Below are positions 30,656 through 42,174 of a stretch of 64,000 nt of DNA, piece by piece. Location: NCBI GenBank assembly GCA_022036555.1, contig CM039129.1:42435827-42499826 (forward strand), written 5' to 3'. Position 1 is the stretch's first letter. Each line of letters starts with the position of its first letter. The translations under genes were made by a program, and so were the position numbers. A model generated the notes under the pieces. That model saw only the letters and a program-made list of their open reading frames with translations, made no database searches and had not been told where the DNA came from. The DNA comes from Microstegium vimineum (taxonomy: Eukaryota; Streptophyta; Magnoliopsida; Poales; Poaceae).

Positions 30656-33528
30656 ATGACTCCCTCCTCCGTTGCTTCTATTTTCTTCTTCTGCCTGCAT
30701 CTGATTTTTCTGCTTCCTGCTCAACATGGCGCCTCCACCTATGGAAGCTACAAGCTAGGGTCTAGACAAATTTTCTTCAAGTCATCTGGCAACTCACAGC
30801 AGGCCTCCACAGTGCCTACGGCAACCAACTGCTCGTCCATCACAACTGGTATATATATATTTGCTCGTCCTCCACAGTGCCTACGGCAACCAACTCACAG
30901 TAGGGAGCATATAGATTTATACAGAATATGATAAATAGTATATGTTATTTGCTGTTGGTTTTATTTTTCACTAACAATTCCAAAGAAATCTATATCTTAC
31001 ATTATCTGTTGTAATATATTTTATAATCAAACTACGTACTGTTACTGCACACACGCGTATACGCATACGTCCTAAGTTTCGGCTCATGGATGAGACAATA
31101 AATCAATTAATACTGCTAATCTGTACAATAGTGGAATCTCTATAGTGGCGGTTCAGAACATATTTTTACTGCCGTTTTTACTTCTGCCAGTGGGAGAGGT
31201 CAGTGGAAATCGTTCTCTCCACTACTACGGTTTTAAAGTGTTGTTTAAAGTTATCATAAATATTTACAAAAAAAGAGGATCAAAATAATAGATGTAAGAA
31301 CACAATAAATAGATAGAGCATGAATTTAGAAAAAAAAATAAGAGAAATATCAAGTAATTTGAAGTTGGAAGTTTTAGCCAAAGATGAAAAAGAGAAATCA
31401 GAGTTCTTCAATAATTTTAAACAAAATTTTGAAGCAACAAATGAATTCAAATAAAAAAGTTCTATAACTTTTGAGATCTGCAATTTTTATTTTAGTCATT
31501 TTTTCATCCAAAGTCACCTAGAAAATTCCAAAATTTTGCACTCAATATTTAATATCAATGTCTATTTGTTGGGACGGCTTAGTATAGAACAAGTCGTAAT
31601 AAATCAGATTTGTAGGGTTGGCAGGATATTGAGCCGCCTCTACAAACCAATGTTTTAAATCTTTGGCTATAGCTTCCGCCTATCTCCAACTATAGCTGTT
31701 TCAGAAGGATTTAGCTTAGTTTTTGTGTGTACAAGTTAGCCTGTAGCTGCCGCTATACCCGGCTATAGCCTGTTTTGAGACATAAAAAGCTAAATGACTA
31801 AAACCGCTATTTAAAACATTGCTACAAACAAGATCATTTGTAGGGATAGCTCATACACTAGCAGCCTCTATATGGGCGGCTTGTTAGGAAACCATTTGTA
31901 GAGACGACTTTATATAGAGCCGTCCCTAAAAAATTGACATGTTGCTACAAATTGTTTCTATAATAGTACATTAAGACTAAAAGATTATGTTTGAATTTTT
32001 TTACATTTGAGATTCAAAACTTTTAAACGACAATAGATGGAGAAAATACGAAAAGTCTCTAATTTTGCGAGCCGAATACTAGGAACAGAATTAGCTCTAT
32101 CAATAGAGGTACGTCAACCTATAAAAAATCGTACTAGGAGATTCAAAAGATATAGATGTACCTCTGGCAAATGATTTAGAGAGTGTGTTTAAAAATACTC
32201 CTAGATAATACTATTATATATTTATTTTTATATATACATATTGAACTTTTACAGGCGGAGGCAACACCAAGAAGCTACTCGTAGTGCACCGGCGGAGCCC
32301 ATGCTCACCGTTGAACGGGCTGCCGTCCCTAACTGTGGCAGATGTCTTGCGTCGTGATGCCTCCCACATCCGGCGCCGTTTCTCCACACAATCGTCTCTG
32401 GTGGCTGCACGAATCCCATCTTCGGCACCGACCATAATCGACACCAACTCCTCGCGGGAGTCGAGTCTACCGGGAGCCCTGGACTACAGCGTGCTCGTCA
32501 GCTATGGCACGCCGGAGCAGCAGTTGCCATTGTTGCTCGTTATGAGCAAAATCGGTGTGTCCAGGCTCCGATGCAAGCCCTGCGCCTTAGGTTCTGACGA
32601 CTGTGATCCGGCGTTCGACACATCGCGGTCCTCGACGTTCGCTCCTATCCTTTGTGGCTCGCCAGACTGTCCCATCAACTGCTCCGGAAGCCCGCACGAC
32701 GGCATGTGCTCGGTCAAATATGGAACATATGCGGAGGACGAGCTCACGCTATTGCCGTCCATGGCCATCCACGACTTCAAATTCATCTGCATCGACGTTG
32801 ATAAACCTGGAAAGCTGCCGGTGGCCGGGACCCTCGACATTAGCCGCGGCAACAACTCACTGCTGTCACGCCTGTGGTCATCGGGGCAGGTTCCCTCTGC
32901 CGCCTTCTCCTACTGCCTGCCGCACTTTCCGAGGTCTCAGGGCTTCCTCTCCCTCGGTGTCGACGCCACCGCAAAAGAAAACAACGTTGCCGTGCACGCC
33001 CCGCTTGTGAGCAGCGGTAACCCGGAGACGGCGAGCATGTACTTCATCGACCTCGTTGGGATTAGCCTCGGCGACGAGGACCTCCCGATCCCGGCGGGGA
33101 GCTTCGGCAACAACGGCACCAGCCTGGATGTGGGAGTCACCTTCACCACACTGGCGCCGGACGCGTACATGCCGTTGCGTGACTCCTTCAGGAGGCAGAT
33201 GTCGCAGTACAACAACATGTCGTCGTCGCCGGGGTTCAAGTTCCACGGCTTCGACACGTGCTTCAACTTCACCAGGCTGGATGAGCTCATCATACCGAAC
33301 GTTCAGTTCAAGTTCGGCAACGGCGAGAGCCTGCTCATCGACGGCCACCAGATGCTGTACTACGATGACACCGCCGCCGGTCCTTTCACCGTGGCCTGCC
33401 TCGCTTTCTACGCCATGGAAGCCAGCGGTGACTTCTCCTCATTTATTGGGAGGTATACGCTGTCGTCCATGGAAGTGGTCTACGACGTGGCCGGAGGAAA
33501 GGTTGGCTTCATCCCATGGAGCTGCTAA
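30656..33528 (+). CDS. Secreted aspartic-protease-like protein, unit 3, first catalytic Asp lost (2 exons)
   Basis: Exons 30656-30848 and 32255-33528 join in phase 1 across a 1406-bp GT-AG intron, giving 488 residues without stops. Exon 1 is a signal peptide (MTPSSVASIFFFCLHLIFLL...). Exon 2 has LLVVHRRSPCSPL, the HR-type propeptide motif, then YSVLVSYGTP, the cysteine-rich insert and the tail GGKVGFIPWSC. Where unit 1 has LDTSG this copy reads LVMSK: the catalytic Asp is Val160. The second site is LDVGV (Asp356). A pepsin-like enzyme needs both aspartates, so this protein should be catalytically dead if made. The open frame with conserved cysteines suggests either recent loss or a non-enzymatic role. 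The intron holds a hAT MITE and a partial copy of the end of exon 1. Confidence 0.85.
30868..30895 (+). repeat. Partial copy of exon 1 end inside unit 3 intron
   Basis: The string around 'ctccacagtgcctacggcaa' occurs at 30803-30830 in exon 1 and again at 30868-30895, 20 bp into the intron. The neighbouring 'gctcgtcc' is also shared. This is a short tandem duplication across the donor site. Confidence 0.8.
31648..31821. mobile_element. hAT-type MITE in unit 3 intron (174 bp)
   Basis: Begins 'caatgttttaaat' and ends 'atttaaaacattg' (13-bp inverted repeat). It is flanked by the 8-bp direct repeat 'ctacaaac' at 31640-31647 and 31822-31829. The interior 'ggctatagc' blocks resemble the MITE at 3498-3618, so both belong to one family. 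Confidence 0.88.
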
Positions 33529-34250
33529 TATAACAACAATCTTCATATATTATGCCATGGAGTATCCCATGATATGCATGTTTGTTATATTTATGTTTAA
33601 ACACCTTTGAATTTGCTTTCAACTTAATTATGTATTTCCTCATTTCAACTTTGGTGCAATTAATAATGTTTACTTTAATGTAAACTGCTTCCAAATTAAT
33701 AAAGGTTATTAATGTTTCCTTGCGACGACAGTCGTGTACGTAATATTTCCGAGAGCGAACCACTTCATATACTTGGATATCATCTGTATGCGACGACTGC
33801 TAGCTAGCTAGTGTATGACAGTATGAGTCTGAGTTGCTCTCGATCTCATTGAGATTTCCGTCCCTGATACTGAGTTGCATGCATGCTGGTCTCTTGGCGA
33901 TATATTATGCTAATGACAAATATTAGGCTTCGTTAATTGGCCTAGCCTGAGACTGCTTTTTTTTTTTACTCTATTGACTGCTTTCACTACATTGCTGATT
34001 TGCTGGGCTGGGCCTGTCTGATTCTAGACTAGCTAGGCTGCATCTTCTTGGGCCGATCTTGGCTAGCTATGACTTGAAGGATGCCGTCATTAATCTCTCC
34101 AAGGTCTTGGTGCTTCCCATTCCCATATGCGTGCCTAACTGGTAAGACATGATCAATAGCCGGCCTTTACCAATATATAATGCACGGTGCATGGCATGAA
34201 ACCTTGTTCTGTCCCAGTACAGCTACGTATAAAATGAAGAACTAGAGAAT
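33529..34250 (+). other. 3' untranslated and flanking sequence of protease unit 3
   Basis: AATAAA lies near 33700 ('taataaaggtta'). The flank 33810-34060 aligns with 9222-9415 and 59530-59620 ('gctagtgtatgac', 'gagatttccgtccctga', 'gattctagactag'). Confidence 0.65.
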
Positions 34251-35732
34251 GTTTAGACTGAAGAGAAACAAAAAAAAAAGGAGTAAAGCATGCCAAGTAA
34301 CCGGGTGGAGATAGGTGAGGAACTCAAGTGGAAAGAAGTGTCTTGTTTGGCCTATGTTTGATGCAGCCTGTCGCTGCATCTTTGTGTTATATATGCCTGG
34401 ACTCCTCATGTCGTGGTGGGACCTCCTTGTTATGCAGCATGTTTGGCTGGGCCCAACTCATTATACATGATCAATAATCCTGCCTTTGTTAGCACTAATC
34501 TTGAGCAAGTAGAAACAAGTAGTTGGTCCCATATGCATGTGTAGGTATATGTATGGAGATCTTGACCATTATTCATCTCATCTTTCAATATGTCAATCCA
34601 CTCACCCTCTCTCCCTCACAAAGATCCGGTGCAAGGCATGTCATCAACGGTCACGAAGATCTAGTGACGGCATCCTTGGTCGTCCACGGCGGTCTACGGC
34701 CACCAGCGGCCTCAGCGGTTTCCAAAGATGGCACGGTGCATAGAGGGTTCACCACGGCTAGCTAGTGGGCTTGGTAGTAGGCTCGGCATTGGGCTCATCA
34801 GCGGCCCTTTTCTGTATTTTTAATTGATTTTTAGAGGCGGACACGTCTCTATAACTGTGATTAATAATGATGGTGGTACAGTTTCAACCATCTCTATTAA
34901 TATTTTTCATGGTAGTGTACCCCATCGTTTAAAAAAAATAGTTTTACAATAGTGAAGCATGGTTGGCGCCAGGACTGGTTAGTAGTGCCTTGGGCGGGAC
35001 CACAAGAGACATTGGGCCTGAATAAATGTTATTTTTTTTAGTCATGGTTGATGTTATGGTCCAACTGAAAATGGACATTATTTACAGAAATGTTTCATAG
35101 ATCTTCAGAAGTACTTTTTTAAGAGGTGGTTTTTTATCCAACTATGACTACCAAAAAAAAAGCATGCAAGACACCTCTTAAAACCGTATATATAACAGCG
35201 TGTCCTCTAAAAACCGTATATGTCGGGTGTACGAGGCTAAACCGCAAAAATACTACTAATGCAAACCTACATCCTAATATATCTAGCAGCCAAATATGGA
35301 ATGTTCTAGGGGTAGCAATAATATGTCAATAACTCAATACTAGTAATAATCCACCCTGTAGGAAACAGAACAGCTAGTGTCAGCAACATACAATTCAGCC
35401 TCTCCTCAGTTGTTACCTACGGTCTTTCATTGGACACTTTGCCTAGCTAGATGCCAACCATACCCAGCAAATTCTCGTGTCTGCACTCATCATTTGTTTG
35501 CAGCAAGATACTGTCAAATTGTAGCTGCAAGGAAGAAAATTCAAAGTTGTCCAACAGCTCCCGGTACCTCCCATGCATAGCCTAGACTTTTTTTCCACAA
35601 CGCCTATTGCCCCATACTAGTACAACACGAAGCTCGCTACTGGCGGTTCTGTAGGGGGAAATGCAGCCCCACATGTATATGTGGCCGCAAGTGTTATCCA
35701 CACATTTGTTTTTCTCAACGGCACGGATCTCA
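34251..35732. other. Non-coding, no gene recognised
   Basis: Mixed AT-rich sequence. Short frames at 34523-34765 and 35377-35580 lack motifs. A segment ending 'tttttcatggtagtg' near 34913 could be a worn CACTA end, but no partner was found. Confidence 0.35.
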
Positions 35733-35735
35733 AAG

Positions 35736-36045
35736 CACTACTACAGAACACACCTTTGGCTGATTTCTCAAATCGGTTTTAGCCCCGGTGGAAATTGCGC
35801 CCGGGGCTAAAGGCACATTTAGTCCCGGTTGGTAATCCAAAACTCCCTCCCAACGGCTCGTTGGTCTGACACTGGTCAAACATTGTCAGGGAGGACTTTT
35901 AGCCCCGGTTGGTGTTACCAACCGGAGCTAAAGGTCCACCTTTAGCCCCGGTTTCTGGCACCAACCCGGGCTAATTCTGGGCCTTTAGTCCCGGCTGGTT
36001 CTATGGACCGGGACTAAAGGTCCCCCTCCTATTTGAACTCTCTTC
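35736..36045. repeat. 5' terminal and subterminal repeats of the CACTA element
   Basis: After the terminal repeat come at least six copies of 'ttagccccggt' or 'ttagtcccggt' in direct and inverted orientation, several forming hairpins (for example around 35890-35935). Such subterminal arrays are the binding sites of TNPA-type proteins in En/Spm elements. Confidence 0.85.
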
Positions 36046-36664
36046 CTCTTCTGCCCGAGCCCGAGAGCTCATTTCTTCCCCTCTCTATTCTTGCTCTTGT
36101 TCTTGGTGTTCTTCATTGTTCTTCATCTCCTCTTCGGTCATTGCTTCATTTGATCATTTTTACATCTCCATCGACTCGTTAAAAGGTTACTATCTTCAAC
36201 CTCTCATGTTTTAGCGGCAACATATATTGTTTCTTGTTCTATATGTGATCTTCCTTTATGATTCCTCCTTTTTGCCATTTTAAGCTTCATTCACTTGTCA
36301 TTGTTTGAATATTTTCAACAAGTAAGGCAACTAAAACTAGTTTTCTAAGTATACACATTTCATTTCTAGGGTATTATATGTTCCACATTTTAAGATTAGT
36401 TTAGCTTAGTTTGAGAAATATAGATTCTTAGGATATTATTAAATGATGAATTTATGGTGGATTGTTCTTGATTTATATATATGTCACTTGAGCTCAAAAT
36501 AATTATATATTTAGATGAAGAAGGTAGCTACCTAGAATACTTTAGTTGTATACATGGCACATTTGATGATTTTAGAGAAATGTAAATTTTAGTTGTTTTA
36601 TTTTCTTTGTTTAGAATATAAGGAATTTATAATATCTAGTTTGAAAAATGAGTATAGAGAGTAG
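36046..36664. other. CACTA leader sequence before the first gene
   Basis: C/T-rich then AT-rich sequence without coding potential. It probably holds the promoter and 5' leader, but I see no clear TATA box. Confidence 0.4.
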
Positions 36665-37176
36665 ATGACAACTGCTTTGGGACACTCGGCCTCTGATCGG
36701 GTTCCAAAGCGACTAAGGCCAGACCTCCCTCTCATTACCTGTGGCAAGTGTATGCAAAAGACTGTGAAAGAGTACCGAGTGGGGAAGCCGGGTCCCAACA
36801 ACGGTCGGATCTTCTATAAGTGTCCAGATCGCAATGTGAGTTATATATTTTCTCATATTTGATGGTTAATTTGTACCTATATTTCCTGATGATTTTGATT
36901 CAAGTGTTGATTTTTTATTTCTATTTTCAGTGGGATGGCACTGGATGCCGCGGCTGGTACTGGGAGGAAGAGTATGTTACACACGTCGTGAAGGCTACGA
37001 AGGCTGATGAGGCAGTGAGCCAGCTCAAGAAGTCTGTCGATGCTGAGCAGACGAATGATGATTTGTCTGTTTTAGTTGAGATTGGTCGGGAGATCATTAT
37101 GCTACTGAAGTGCATTTTAGGTTTTCTGTGTATTGTGCTACTGGTCTTAGCATATGCCATTTCGAGGCTTTCATAG
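36665..37176 (+). CDS. GRF zinc-finger protein with C-terminal membrane segment (2 exons)
   Basis: Exons 36665-36835 and 36931-37176 with a GT-AG intron at a codon boundary, giving 138 residues. ITCGKC...GRIFYKCPDRN in exon 1 and WDGTGCRGWYW in exon 2 form a complete GRF-type zinc finger (C-C-C-C ligands). A helical stretch follows, and the protein ends in a hydrophobic segment (IIMLLKCILGFLCIVLLVLA), a likely membrane anchor. The intron splits the finger, so correct splicing is needed. Small GRF proteins of this layout are frequent in grass transposable elements. The role in transposition is unknown. It has no stop or shift, unlike its neighbours. Confidence 0.75.
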
Positions 37177-37329
37177 AGCATACCTTAGTATTTGTATGAC
37201 TCAGAAATGACACATGCATGGTGGTGTTCCATCTCGATCATGTTATTTTAATGCAGACGGTTCAGTATTTTATAATTTCATTTTTTTGACCAAAATTAGA
37301 AATTTAATTATGTTTTGGGTCATATAATG

Positions 37330-40300
37330 CAGACGATGACACGCGATTGGATGTACAATGTTGATCGCTGCTCCAAAGAGTTCTTTGATGGCGTGCATGA
37401 TTTCTTAAGAGCGGTTGAGGCAAACAGGCGGGATGCTAATTTCATGTGTTGTCCATGCACCTTGTGCAAGAATTTGAAGGAATATTCTAGCTCAAGGACT
37501 GTTCACTCACACTTGTTAAAGTCGGGTTTCATGTCAAAATATATTTATTGGACCAAGCATGGATAAACCGGAATTATGATGGAAGAAGACGAAGAAGAGC
37601 AATTGGACCCTGACGACATTATTGCTCAATATGGTGACTTCAATGATACTCCAATGGTGGAAGCAGAAGAAGAGGCAGGGGCAGAGGACACACTCTCTGA
37701 AGATGATGGTCTTGGTGAAGTCATTCGTGATGCACAAAGAGATTGTGAAAGTGACAAAGAGAAAGCTAAGTTTGACCGCATGCTAGAGGATCACAAGAAA
37801 CTACTATTCCCGAGCGCCGAAGATTGGAAAAATAAGTTGGGTACAACATTGGAGTTGCTGCAATGGAAGACAAAAAATGGTATATCTGACAAGGCATTTG
37901 GGCAATTACTCAAGATTAATAAAAAGATGCTTCCGAAGCCTAACGAATTGCCTGCCACTACGTACAAAGCAAAATAGGTCGTGTGCCCTCTGGGATTAGA
38001 AATCCTGAAGATACATGCATGTCCTAATGATTGTATTCTGTACCGTGGCAAGGACTACGAGACTTTGGATGAATGCCCCGTATGTAAAGCGTCGCGGTAT
38101 AAGATCAGGCGAGATGACCCTGGCGATGTTGAGGGCGAAGAGCATCCTAGGAAGAAAATCCCTGCCAAAGTTATGTGGTATGCTCCTATAATACCACGCC
38201 TGAAACGTCTGTTCAGAAATAAGGACCATTTAAAGTTGTTGCGATGGCACAAAGAAGACCGTAAGGCAGACAACATGTTGAGACACCCTGCTGATGGGTC
38301 CCAGTGGAGAGCAATTGACAGAGAATTCCTGGAGTTTGCAGAAGATGCAAGAAACTTAAGGTTCGATTTGAGCAGACATGGTATGAATCCTTTTGGGGAG
38401 CAGAGCAGTAGTCATAGCACTTGGCTTGTTACTCTATGTATCTACAACCTTCCTCCATGGTTATGCATGAAGCGGAAGTTCATTATGATGTCGGTGCTGA
38501 TCCAAGGCCCGAAGCAACCTGGCAACGACATTGATGTCTTCCTGAGGCCCTTAGTTGAGAAACTCCTGCTTTTATGGAGCAAACCAGGTGTACATATGTG
38601 GGATGAGTACAAACAGGAACACTTCAACCTACGAGCATTGTTGTACGTAACAATCAATGATTGGTCTGCCCTAAGTAATCTTTCAGGACAGACAAACAAG
38701 GGATATAATGCATGCACACACTATTTTGATGACCTTGACTATGTATATCTGAAAAAATGTTGAAAGGTTGTCTACCTTGGCCATCGTCGTTTTCTTCCTA
38801 AGAATCACGAAGCCAGAAAAAAAGGAAAGCATTGTAAAGAAGAAGTGAAACGAACCAAGCCTGACAACCAAACTGGAGAGGAGGTACTTGATATGGTCAA
38901 GGATGTGCAAGTAGTCTTTGGAAAGGGAGAAGGGGCCGTACCAGTTCCAAAAGATGCTAATGGACGCGCACCCATGTGAAAGAAGAAGTCCATATTTTGG
39001 GAGCTACCCTATTGGCATGTCCTAGAGGTCCACCACGTGATCGACATGATGCACTTGACAAAGAATGTTTGTGTGAACCTGCTAGGATTTATGGGTGTGT
39101 ATGGAAAAACCAAAGATACACTTGAACCACGACAGGACTTGCAAGACATGAAAGAACGAGACAACCTGCATCCAGAGAAGACAGAAGATGGACGCCATTA
39201 TTTAAAGCCTGCTAGCTACACTCTTAGCAAAGAAGAGAAGGAAAGCATGTTTGAATGTCTAAGCACATCAAGGTCCCATCTGGATTTTTCTCCAATATAA
39301 AGAATATAATAAATGTGTCAGAGAAGAAATTCCTAAACTTAAAGTCTCATGACTACCACGTTCTTATGACGCAATTGTTTCTGGTTGCATTAAGAGGAAT
39401 TCTACTCCACATTTACGTCTAGCCACTGTGAAGTTATGTGCATTCCTCAATGCAATTTCTTAGAAGGCAATCGATCCAATGGAACTAGTTGTTCTACAAA
39501 ATGATGTGGTCCAGTGCCTTGTCAGCTTTGAGTTGGTTTTCCCTCCATCCTTCTTTAATATCATGGAACACCTCCTAGTTCACCTAGTCAAGGAGATTAG
39601 TATTCTCGGTCCCGTGTTCCTACACAACATGTTCCCTTTGAAAGGTTCATGGGAGTCCTGAAAAAATATGTTCACCAACGTACTCGCCCAGAAGGAAGCA
39701 TCGCCAAGGGCTACGGGACAGAGGAGGTCATTGAGTTATGTGTTGACTATATTCCCGACCTTGACCCGATTAGTGTTCCTGAATCAAGACACGAGGGGAG
39801 ACTTAGTGGGAAAGGAACACTAGGGAAGAAAACATATATCGGTACGAGGATGATTATTTCAACAAAGCACACTACACAGTTCTTCAAAACTCCTTCGTGG
39901 TGGAGCCGTATGTCGAGGTACACAAAAAGTTCCTACGATCCGAGTTTTCAGGGAAGAATGAAGCTTGGATTATGCGTGAACACATGAAAACTTTCGGCGA
40001 TTGGTTGTGAAAAAATTTCTTGGTGATGACAGTATTGATGACCAACTGTATTTGTTGGCTAGACAACCATCATGGCACATCCTCACGTACAAAGCCTACG
40101 AGATAAATGGAAATATATTTTACATTGTAGACCAAGATAAAAGGAGCACCACCAAAACAGTGGTGTCCGCATAGATGCCATTGACCCAAATGGAAAAAGG
40201 CAAACATATTATGGCCGCATAGTTGAGATTTGGGAACTATACTATGCACCTAATTTTAAAGTCCCTTTGTTTAAGTGCCAATGAGTGAAGATGATCGGAG

Positions 40301-40692
40301 CCGGGGTAAAAATTGACAAGGATTATGGGATGACAACAGTGGACCTCGACACTAGTGGGTACAAAGACGAACCATTCGTCTTTGCTGCTGATGTGAATCA
40401 GGTGTTCTATGTAAAAGACATGTCTACAAAACCAAAGAAAGCAAAAAACGATGACAAATCAATCATCAATGAGCCCAAGTGTCACATAGTTCTTTTAGGG
40501 AAAAGAAATATTTTGGGAATTGAGGACAACTCAGACATGTCTGAACTTTACGAAAGGGATGACCGAATTGCGTCATTCAGTGTGACCAAAGACCCAAGCA
40601 TAATTCTAAATGCCGAGGACACTCCATGGTTACGACATGATCATGACCAAGGGACATATGTCAAGAAGAAGATCACTAATGTGCCCGCTTGA
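37330..40692 (+). pseudogene. TNP2-type CACTA transposase, decayed
   Basis: Starts MTRDWMYNVDRCSKEFFDGV, the transposase-associated domain with its FMCCPCTLCKN cysteine motif. It continues through an acidic linker and the TNP2 core (IHACPNDCILYRGKDYE, CPVCKASRYK, HLTKNVCVNLLG) to conserved C-terminal blocks (GILGPVFLHNMFP-like near 39600, KGYGTEEVIELCVDYIPDLD near 39704, EDTPWLRHDHDQGTYVKKK near 40620). One frame holds up to about 39280 but is cut by stops at 37564 (TAA), 37975 (TAG), 38761 (TGA) and 38977 (TGA). Further on the homology changes frame near 39280, 39480, 39645 and 39845. TNP2 binds the terminal repeats and catalyses excision in En/Spm-type elements; this copy cannot make it. 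Confidence 0.88.
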
Positions 40693-41269
40693 TGTAGCTA
40701 GCTTAGCAGTGTGATGTCGATCAAGTGACATGTGTATTGGGCATTTTGGTCAAATAAATAAAGATCTACATTTGTATTTGGTCAAATTAATGTTTACTAA
40801 TACTTCTTTTGTAAAAATAAAACTTATTTGTATTCAAAAGTTTGTCATATAGGGTCATTTAGAGTCTCATTAACAATTCTCTATTTAACGGTAAACTTAT
40901 TTGTCGCATAATTGGATAATGAATAGTGAAACACAAAAAGATTAACGTTAAAATAATGCATAAACTAATTTCCTGTTGGTAACCAAGCATTTTTTTTAAT
41001 TCAACAATATACTTTTGCATTAACGAAATAGTGATGGTTTGTTACATTTATATTTGATATTATATAAAAGGTAAAAAAATTTATGTTATACATTTTTCTA
41101 TTGTATAATAAATCAAAATGAAATTCAATGATTATTTTTAAAACATTTTGTGCCATGTATTTAATTTATTATGCAATTAAAAAGAAATAGAATAATTTAT
41201 AAACACATGAAAACTATATACAATAAAATCCATATAAAAGAGCCCACTCAAATTTCGTTTGGCGCCTAA
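40693..41269. other. AT-rich spacer between the two transposase genes
   Basis: Very AT-rich, with no coding region and no recognisable repeat. Includes the probable 3' end of the TNP2 gene ('aataaataaaga' near 40755). Confidence 0.45.
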
Positions 41270-41350
41270 AAGGCCCTTTAGCCCGGTTGGTAATACGAAC
41301 CGGGGCTAAATGGTGCCTCCCTATATAAGCCACGGCCGATTTCTCCTTCC
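41270..41350 (+). promoter_or_regulatory. Internal promoter with a copy of the CACTA subterminal motif
   Basis: 'tttagcccggttggt' followed by 'gaaccggggctaaa' (41277-41308) is the same inverted pair as in the transposon ends. Right after it is a TATA box, 'ctatataagcc' (41320-41330), then a C/T-rich leader. The arrangement suggests that the downstream TNPA-like gene is transcribed from here and could be controlled by the protein that binds the element's ends. That control is an inference. Confidence 0.6.
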
Positions 41351-41704
41351 TCCGTCGTCTTCAATCTCGATCTCGTGGAGCCGCCGTCGCCGTTCCTCCT
41401 CTGCCCGCCAAGCCGCGCCGCCTCCTCTGCCCGCTGCGCCGCCGTCGTCGTTCCTCCTCTGCACGCCGCGCCGCCGTCCTCCTCCTCTGCACAACCGCGC
41501 CTCTCTCCTTCCTCTGCACACGCCGCGCCGTCGTCGGCCTCGCTGCACAGCCGGACGCCTCCACCTCGATCATCGGCTCTACGCCACCGCTGCCTCCATC
41601 GGCCACCTCCCGTACGTCGCGCCCGCGCGCCCTTCCCAGCCGCCGCCGCGCCCAAGCCCGCGCCGCCCGAGCCCGGCCAGCACCGCGCCCGAGCCGGCCG
41701 CCGA
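41351..41704 (+). other. GC-rich leader of the TNPA-like gene
   Basis: C/T- and CG-rich, with overlapping Arg/Ser/Pro-rich open frames on both strands that show no domain. It is more likely an untranslated first exon than a coding region. Confidence 0.4.
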
Positions 41705-41872
41705 TTTTGAAGGCTAGAGAAAAAGGAAGAAAGAAGAAAGAAATTAAAGGAAAAAGAAAGAAAAATTACAAGGAAGAAAGGAAGAAGAGGAAAGAAGGAG
41801 AAGAGGAGAGAAGGAAGAAGGAAGAAGGTAGGGAGAAGAAAGAAAGAAAGGAAAAAGAAAAAAAATACTAAA
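41705..41872. repeat. Polypurine (GA-rich) tract of about 165 bp
   Basis: Nearly pure A/G on the + strand ('gaagaaagaaagaaattaaa', 'gaagaaggagaagaggagag'). It is followed after about 70 bp by another GA-rich stretch at 41943-41996. Such tracts can form triplex DNA. Confidence 0.8.
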
Positions 41873-42174
41873 TGATTTTATTAATTTGTATGTTATTAGT
41901 TTCTTGTTTTCACACACTAATATTTTATGTATGTTTTTCTAGGTGAAGAGGAGATCGAGAAGAAGAAGAAGATCGAAGAAAGGAAGAAGAAGAAGGTGAA
42001 TTGTATGTAATAAAATAGAAATAGATATTAGTTTTAGAAATAGATTTTAGCACTTAGAGAAATATAGACCTTCCATTATTGCTATATATGATTTGATATA
42101 TATAATATTCATTATATTGATAGTTTTAGAAATATAGACCTTCCATTAGTTATAGAAATCCTAAGTGTCTTCCC

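Noticed and set aside
41278..41717. Overlapping Ser/Pro/Arg-rich frames
   Set aside because: Compositional artefact of the GC-rich leader after the internal CACTA promoter.
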